Below the pieces are notes generated by a model that made no database searches, was not told the DNA's origin, and saw only the letters and a program-made list of their open reading frames with translations. A DNA stretch of 42,660 nt from Herbinix sp. (GTDB taxonomy: Bacteria > Bacillota > Clostridia > Lachnospirales > Lachnospiraceae), in assembly GCA_028691795.1 (NCBI GenBank), contig JAQUYQ010000001.1:170699-213358 (forward strand), in the 5' to 3' direction. How positions within the stretch are numbered: the first letter of the stretch is position 1; each line of letters begins with the position of its first letter. The translations under genes and the position numbers were made by a program. This document shows positions 39,612-42,660 of this stretch, one piece after another.

Positions 39612-40796
39612 ATGAGAACGATTACTGAAGCAGAAAAGAATGAATTGCTTAAGATAAAAATAGAAGATTTGGACTTTAATAAAATAATTGAACTATTGGG
39701 AAATAGTAAAAAAGGGCCTCCGAGATTTACTCCTGAAGATAGGTTTAAATTAAAGGCTAATGAATATTTTAATGATAAAGATATTGAAACGACAGTAGGT
39801 CGTTTTATTTATAATAAATATTTAATTGAGAAAGATCTTAAAATGGTTGTTGGTTATGTTAATGAACCGATAACGAAGAAGTCACAACACTCTATCAATA
39901 ATAAAATTGGTAGAGCGCTTCTCAATGATGAGATTGATGTCGATACTATGGTTCGATTTCTTGATAGACTTGAATTTATATCTAAGAGATTATCAGAAGT
40001 AATCTGTGGATCATTTACTCCTAAGACGGTTGTACCACTTAAGAAAGTTATTGATCATCGTGATAAACTTCTTGAAGAAAATAAAGAGAAGTTGGAAAAA
40101 GGCGATGTTATCACCGCCGTTAAAATAGAAAAAGAATTAGTCAAAATGGCACAAGAAGAATTAAAAGGTGATCCTGGGATTGACCTTTATGATTCTGGAG
40201 CTAGAGGTAGCTTTGCCAATAACTATAAAAATAACTCTATAATGAAAGGTCCTGTGTTTAATCCTACGACTGGGCAATGGGATATAGTCACAACATCCTT
40301 CATGGAAGGACTGGATAAAAAGGATATGGAGTCTATGGGCAATTCGGTTATTACTGGTGCTTACCCCAAGGCTATCGGAACTGCTATTGCGGGTTATTTC
40401 AGTAAACAGATTATAGCCGCATTACAAGCTGTGACGCTTGATAAAATTGGTTCTGAATGTAATTCTAAATCCTTTTTGAAAATAACTATATCGGATTCAA
40501 ACAAGAAACTTTTTATGTATCGTAATATAATATCGGGAACAAAATTAATCCAATTGAATGAATCTAATTTGGATTCATATGTTGGTAAAGAGGTTAAAAT
40601 GAGATCTCCGATGTTTAACGGTTCTAAAAAGCTTTGTCGTGTATGTGCTGGTGATCTATACACAAAACTTGATATTGATCATATTGGTTTAACAGCAGCC
40701 CGAGTAGCGTCTACTATGCTGAACCTTAAACTTAAAAAGTTCCATGATAGTAGCGCAAAGATTGCCACAGTCGATGTTGGAGACATGTTTATATAA
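39612..40796 (+). CDS. Phage RNA polymerase beta-prime subunit, C-terminal catalytic part
   Basis: This 394-residue protein matches the second half of bacterial RpoC. Residues 194-200 are DSGARGS, the bridge-helix signature, followed by MKGPVFNP (RGLMAKPDG-like). Then TTSFMEGLDKKD parallels ANFREGL; GAYPKAIGTAIAGYFSKQIIAALQAV parallels the trigger-loop helix segment with [20 protein letters not shown]; and IGLTAARVASTMLNLKLKKFHDSS parallels the [20 protein letters not shown] switch. Cys283, Cys342 and Cys345 correspond to three of the four Cys of the second beta-prime zinc site; the fourth is absent. The chain ends soon after this switch, so the clamp and C-terminal jaw regions are missing. 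The NADFDGD catalytic loop is not in this piece and should be on a separate N-terminal subunit. ATG 39612 is chosen for GAGG ten bases upstream. A terminator follows. Confidence 0.85.
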   Translation: MRTITEAEKNELLKIKIEDLDFNKIIELLGNSKKGPPRFTPEDRFKLKANEYFNDKDIETTVGRFIYNKYLIEKDLKMVVGYVNEPITKKSQHSINNKIGRALLNDEIDVDTMVRFLDRLEFISKRLSEVICGSFTPKTVVPLKKVIDHRDKLLEENKEKLEKGDVITAVKIEKELVKMAQEELKGDPGIDLYDSGARGSFANNYKNNSIMKGPVFNPTTGQWDIVTTSFMEGLDKKDMESMGNSVITGAYPKAIGTAIAGYFSKQIIAALQAVTLDKIGSECNSKSFLKITISDSNKKLFMYRNIISGTKLIQLNESNLDSYVGKEVKMRSPMFNGSKKLCRVCAGDLYTKLDIDHIGLTAARVASTMLNLKLKKFHDSSAKIATVDVGDMFI

Positions 40797-40800
40797 CGAT

Positions 40801-40850
40801 AATAATAGACTACGAATACCTTATTATAGGTTCGTAGTCTATTATTTTTT
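40801..40850 (+). terminator. Intrinsic terminator after beta-prime gene
   Basis: A 16-bp stem (40801-40816 with 40831-40846) is followed by TTTT. Inner ACC/GGT can extend the pairing. Confidence 0.9.
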
Positions 40851-40855
40851 AACTA

Positions 40856-40864
40856 TATATTATT
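40856..40864 (+). promoter_or_regulatory. Candidate early-type promoter (TATATTATT)
   Basis: TATATTATT lies after the terminator and 28 bases before ATG 40892. An AACT-N6-TA variant overlaps nearby, so either motif class could be used. Confidence 0.35.
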
Positions 40865-40891
40865 AATATAATATAAGGAGGTATAAATAAA

Positions 40892-41149
40892 ATGGATAAG
40901 TATACAAATTTTGTTATTGGTTATGAAGATAATGGAAAGGTAACCCGTTTATGTGATTCAAATTATGAGAGCGTTACTTTTAAAAACGAAGAAGAACTTA
41001 TAAAATTTCTTCAAGCTTATCAAATTGCTGTGGATGTTTTTCTTAAAGCATTTGATATAATAGGGACATTCATCATTAAATCAAAGCCGATCATTGAGAT
41101 GATTAAGGAGAGTGGAGTCCCAGAAATCAATTTTAATATAAAACAATAG
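40892..41149 (+). CDS. Small hypothetical protein, 85 aa
   Basis: I do not recognise this protein. An N-terminal strand-rich part (NFVIGYEDNGKVTRL) is followed by helical segments with a hydrophobic stretch (FLKAFDIIGTFIIKSKPIIEM) that is too polar at its ends to be a sure membrane helix. AAGGAGG lies before ATG 40892. It starts a group of small genes (40892, 41164, 41452, 41754) that ends at the terminator near 42410, each with its own strong ribosome site. Confidence 0.7.
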   Translation: MDKYTNFVIGYEDNGKVTRLCDSNYESVTFKNEEELIKFLQAYQIAVDVFLKAFDIIGTFIIKSKPIIEMIKESGVPEINFNIKQ

Positions 41150-41163
41150 CAAGGAGGATATAA

Positions 41164-41411
41164 GTGTTTAGAATCGAATTAGTTATAAAATTCTCTGGGT
41201 CTATTTCAGAGGTGAGGCTATCAGAACGGTGTGAAGTTGAAGATATCAAAAACGCCTTGAGTGGATATCCACCATAATCACAAAGCCCGATACCGATTCA
41301 CGAGGGATGGAGATGATGCCATTCGCATCTTATCTATTAGACAAGAAGATTGACTTGTCAGATATTAGCGGATTCTCAATCATGGTTGAAAAATGTAATA
41401 TGATAAAATAA
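41164..41411 (+). pseudogene. Small gene with an apparent -1 frameshift (paralog of the 41452 gene)
   Basis: After AAGGAGG, GTG 41164 opens a frame of 37 codons ending at TAA 41275. At 41247-41253 the sequence is C AAA AAC, in frame. A -1 shift there gives a continuous frame to TAA 41409 (total about 82 residues). The shifted product reads EDIKKRLEWISTIITKPD and later LDKKIDLSDISGFSIMVEK, and aligns by eye with the next gene (AIKRVYSRY, ISTIIKF, YISIDNIEAISIII). Both halves match one small paralog, so the original gene spanned both frames. Either this is a programmed -1 frameshift on a slippery A run, a recent inactivating indel, or a sequencing error in the five-A run. The heptamer is not a perfect X-XXY-YYZ site because the first base is C. 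Confidence 0.6.
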
Positions 41412-41451
41412 CTCCTAGGTGTAGACAACCCAACTTATTGGAGGACGTTAA

Positions 41452-41736
41452 ATGGTTAAGTTGAAAATTCTCTTTCATTTAAAGAGCGGAAAAACACTTG
41501 TAGAGGTTGAAGAATTGGATGATGAAAATGTTGAAACTCGAGTTGATGCAATAAAACGAGTTTATAGCAGATACGTATCCAACAACAGTGTGATTTCTAC
41601 TATAATAAAATTCGGTGAGAGTTATATCTCTATTGATAACATAGAGGCTATCAGTATAATCATCAACCCAACTAACGATGAAATTAAATCATATTTTGAT
41701 TTGAACGAAACCATAGATGATTTAATTAAAAAGTAA
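41452..41736 (+). CDS. Small hypothetical protein, 94 aa
   Basis: I do not recognise this protein. An N-terminal strand pair (VKLKILFHLKSGKTLVEVEEL) precedes a helix (VETRVDAIKRVYSRYV) and more strands (YISIDNIEAISIIIN), with a short acidic helical tail. It looks like a small alpha/beta domain and is paralogous to the frameshifted gene directly upstream. TGGAGG lies about 6-7 bases before ATG 41452. It belongs to the group 40892-42413. Confidence 0.72.
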   Translation: MVKLKILFHLKSGKTLVEVEELDDENVETRVDAIKRVYSRYVSNNSVISTIIKFGESYISIDNIEAISIIINPTNDEIKSYFDLNETIDDLIKK

Positions 41737-41753
41737 ATAGGAGGAATATAATT

Positions 41754-42413
41754 ATGATGAAGACAATCCATGTATTTGAGGTTCAGAAGGATGGTACGTA
41801 TTTAGCCCTTATTAAAAGAGAATACGATGACAGCAGTCTCGGTTCTCGTCAGAATGCGATCAAAGAGTGCAATGACTTCCTCGATACCCAGACATACGGA
41901 GAGCTCTTTATTGTTGATGGAAAAGAACTTCCTCAATCCAAGAAGAGCTTTATCGATTCAAAATCAGAGACAAACCCGAAACCTAAACACCGGCTCGCTA
42001 ATGCCCAGTTCCGCGTGACCGATTTCAAACATAAGAAACTTTGTTGGAAACGCTTTGGAGACAATTTCGTCTATATTGATGACGAGTATATGTTCACCAT
42101 CTACTCCGATCTTCATGCTTCTCCGGAGATGTTTACTCTAAAAATCAATGAGCGCAAAGGGCCCAATGTCCTTTACTTTAAGCGATCTACTAGTATTACC
42201 GAGCTCATGGATATTTGCGAGACAATTGTCACTGGGCCGAAAAATATTTCTGAAGAGAGATCTTCTGGGCCAGTTTTGCCAACAAGTCCTATCAATGTCC
42301 CCAAGACCAAAATCGATCTTGCGGATCTGCTTTTAGATGAAAACGGACTCAGTGTCTCAGACTCATTGAAGGTTGTTGAATCTTTCTTCAAAAAGAAAAA
42401 AGAAGAGTCGTAA
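41754..42413 (+). CDS. Hypothetical protein, 219 aa
   Basis: I do not recognise this protein. The N-terminal part (about 1-55) is alpha/beta (HVFEVQKDGTYLALIKREYDD, a helix QNAIKECNDFLD, a strand GELFIVDG). The middle (about 85-160) is beta-rich with aromatic residues (CWKRFGDNFVYIDDEYMFTIY). The last 60 residues are Ser/Pro/Lys-rich, ending in a lysine-rich helix. Codons are noticeably richer in C and G than in the adjacent small genes, possibly marking strong expression. AGGAGG lies 10 bases before ATG 41754. It is the last gene before the terminator near 42410. Confidence 0.72.
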   Translation: MMKTIHVFEVQKDGTYLALIKREYDDSSLGSRQNAIKECNDFLDTQTYGELFIVDGKELPQSKKSFIDSKSETNPKPKHRLANAQFRVTDFKHKKLCWKRFGDNFVYIDDEYMFTIYSDLHASPEMFTLKINERKGPNVLYFKRSTSITELMDICETIVTGPKNISEERSSGPVLPTSPINVPKTKIDLADLLLDENGLSVSDSLKVVESFFKKKKEES

Positions 42414-42430
42414 TGACTCTTCTTTTTTTT
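42400..42430 (+). terminator. Intrinsic terminator
   Basis: A 10-bp stem (42400-42409 with 42415-42424) is followed by TTTTTTG. The stop codon of the 41754 gene lies in the loop. Confidence 0.9.
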
Positions 42431-42447
42431 GTCCTTTATTAAAAGTA

Positions 42448-42456
42448 TATATTATA
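42448..42456 (+). promoter_or_regulatory. Candidate early-type promoter (TATATTATA)
   Basis: TATATTATA lies 62 bases before ATG 42518. An imperfect late-type motif (AACA with a 7-base spacer) lies nearer the gene at about 42480. Confidence 0.35.
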
Positions 42457-42517
42457 GAATAGAAATAAATGTTGTTGATAACATTTGTTATAACTAATAA
42501 TAAGAGAGGTTGATAAT

Positions 42518-42660
42518 ATGGCTACCAGATTGGAAGTTGTTAATCTCGAACGAGAAAAAAGAAAAGACATGGTGACTGGCAAAGGAATTGAAATCTTTGA
42601 ACCAACATTCAATAACAAGAAAGAAAAGAATTATAATGGATTATTAAGTCCGTTCTTTTC
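42518..42660 (+). CDS. Start of a gene cut by the window end; possible beta-prime N-terminal part
   Basis: Only the first 47 codons are visible. AGAGAGG lies before ATG 42518. The fragment begins with a charged helical stretch (EREKRKDMVTGKG) and then a segment EIFEPTFNNKKEKNYNGLLSPFF. The end resembles the N-terminal beta-prime segment where bacterial RpoC has a Pro-Glu-Arg/Lys-x-GLF-x-x-x-IFG pattern, and the neighbouring gene is the C-terminal half of beta-prime. I therefore suggest that this is the N-terminal half, carrying the catalytic NADFDGD, but 47 residues cannot prove it. Confidence 0.4.
   Translation, partial: MATRLEVVNLEREKRKDMVTGKGIEIFEPTFNNKKEKNYNGLLSPFF

Noticed and set aside
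1-42660. CRISPR array, insertion sequence, integrase or recoded stop codons
   Set aside because: No regular direct repeats with spacers, transposase or recombinase motifs were seen. TAA, TAG and TGA all end well-supported genes.

Overview
The window is a segment of the genome of a large tailed bacteriophage, most likely a contractile-tailed (myovirus-type) jumbo phage of a low-GC Gram-positive (Firmicutes-type) host. It holds a very long tape-measure gene, baseplate-like genes, a Holliday-junction resolvase, a thymidylate kinase, a holin-like gene and parts of a multi-subunit RNA polymerase. Ribosome binding sites are strong AGGAGG-type sites, most spacers carry perfect intrinsic terminators, the DNA is AT-rich, and TAA, TAG and TGA are all used as stops, so the genetic code looks standard. 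No tRNA, CRISPR array or insertion sequence was seen.

Layout. 1-2400 (+): end of a virion protein gene, a RusA resolvase, a small unknown and an M23 peptidase. 2449-16396 (-): the virion block, with a helical unknown, a gp6-like baseplate wedge protein, a tail/baseplate protein, a 2557-residue tape measure carrying M23 and glucosaminidase domains, and three small proteins. 16550-20671 (-): an RNA polymerase beta-like subunit of 1373 aa in one piece. 20672-21134: non-coding but structured. 21135-22520 (-): four small unknown genes. 22521-23327: a divergent spacer holding a GC- and purine-rich, multi-hairpin candidate RNA of about 600 nt, with its own promoter motif and terminator. 23328-34549 (+): mostly accessory genes (membrane proteins, zinc ribbon, dTMP kinase, holin candidate, three paralogous small proteins, Nudix protein, a kinase-fold protein with acidic tail). 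34635-35661 (-): two genes. 35767-39097 (+): two more virion proteins. 39189-42660 (+): the C-terminal catalytic half of an RNA polymerase beta-prime subunit, small genes including one with an apparent -1 frameshift, and the start of a gene that may be the N-terminal half of beta-prime.

How it may work together. Two recurrent spacer motifs fit a phage that transcribes itself with its own multi-subunit polymerase. One is AACA-N6-TA (with TACA variants), found before most virion genes, the holin, the polymerase beta gene and the candidate RNA. The other is TATATTAT(A/T), found before several small unknown or putative early genes. Both resemble the late and early promoters I recall for jumbo phages AR9/PBS1 and phiKZ. 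Unlike phiKZ-type polymerases, in which beta is split, beta here is one chain, while beta-prime is split. All functions come from reading sequence by eye; no database search was run.
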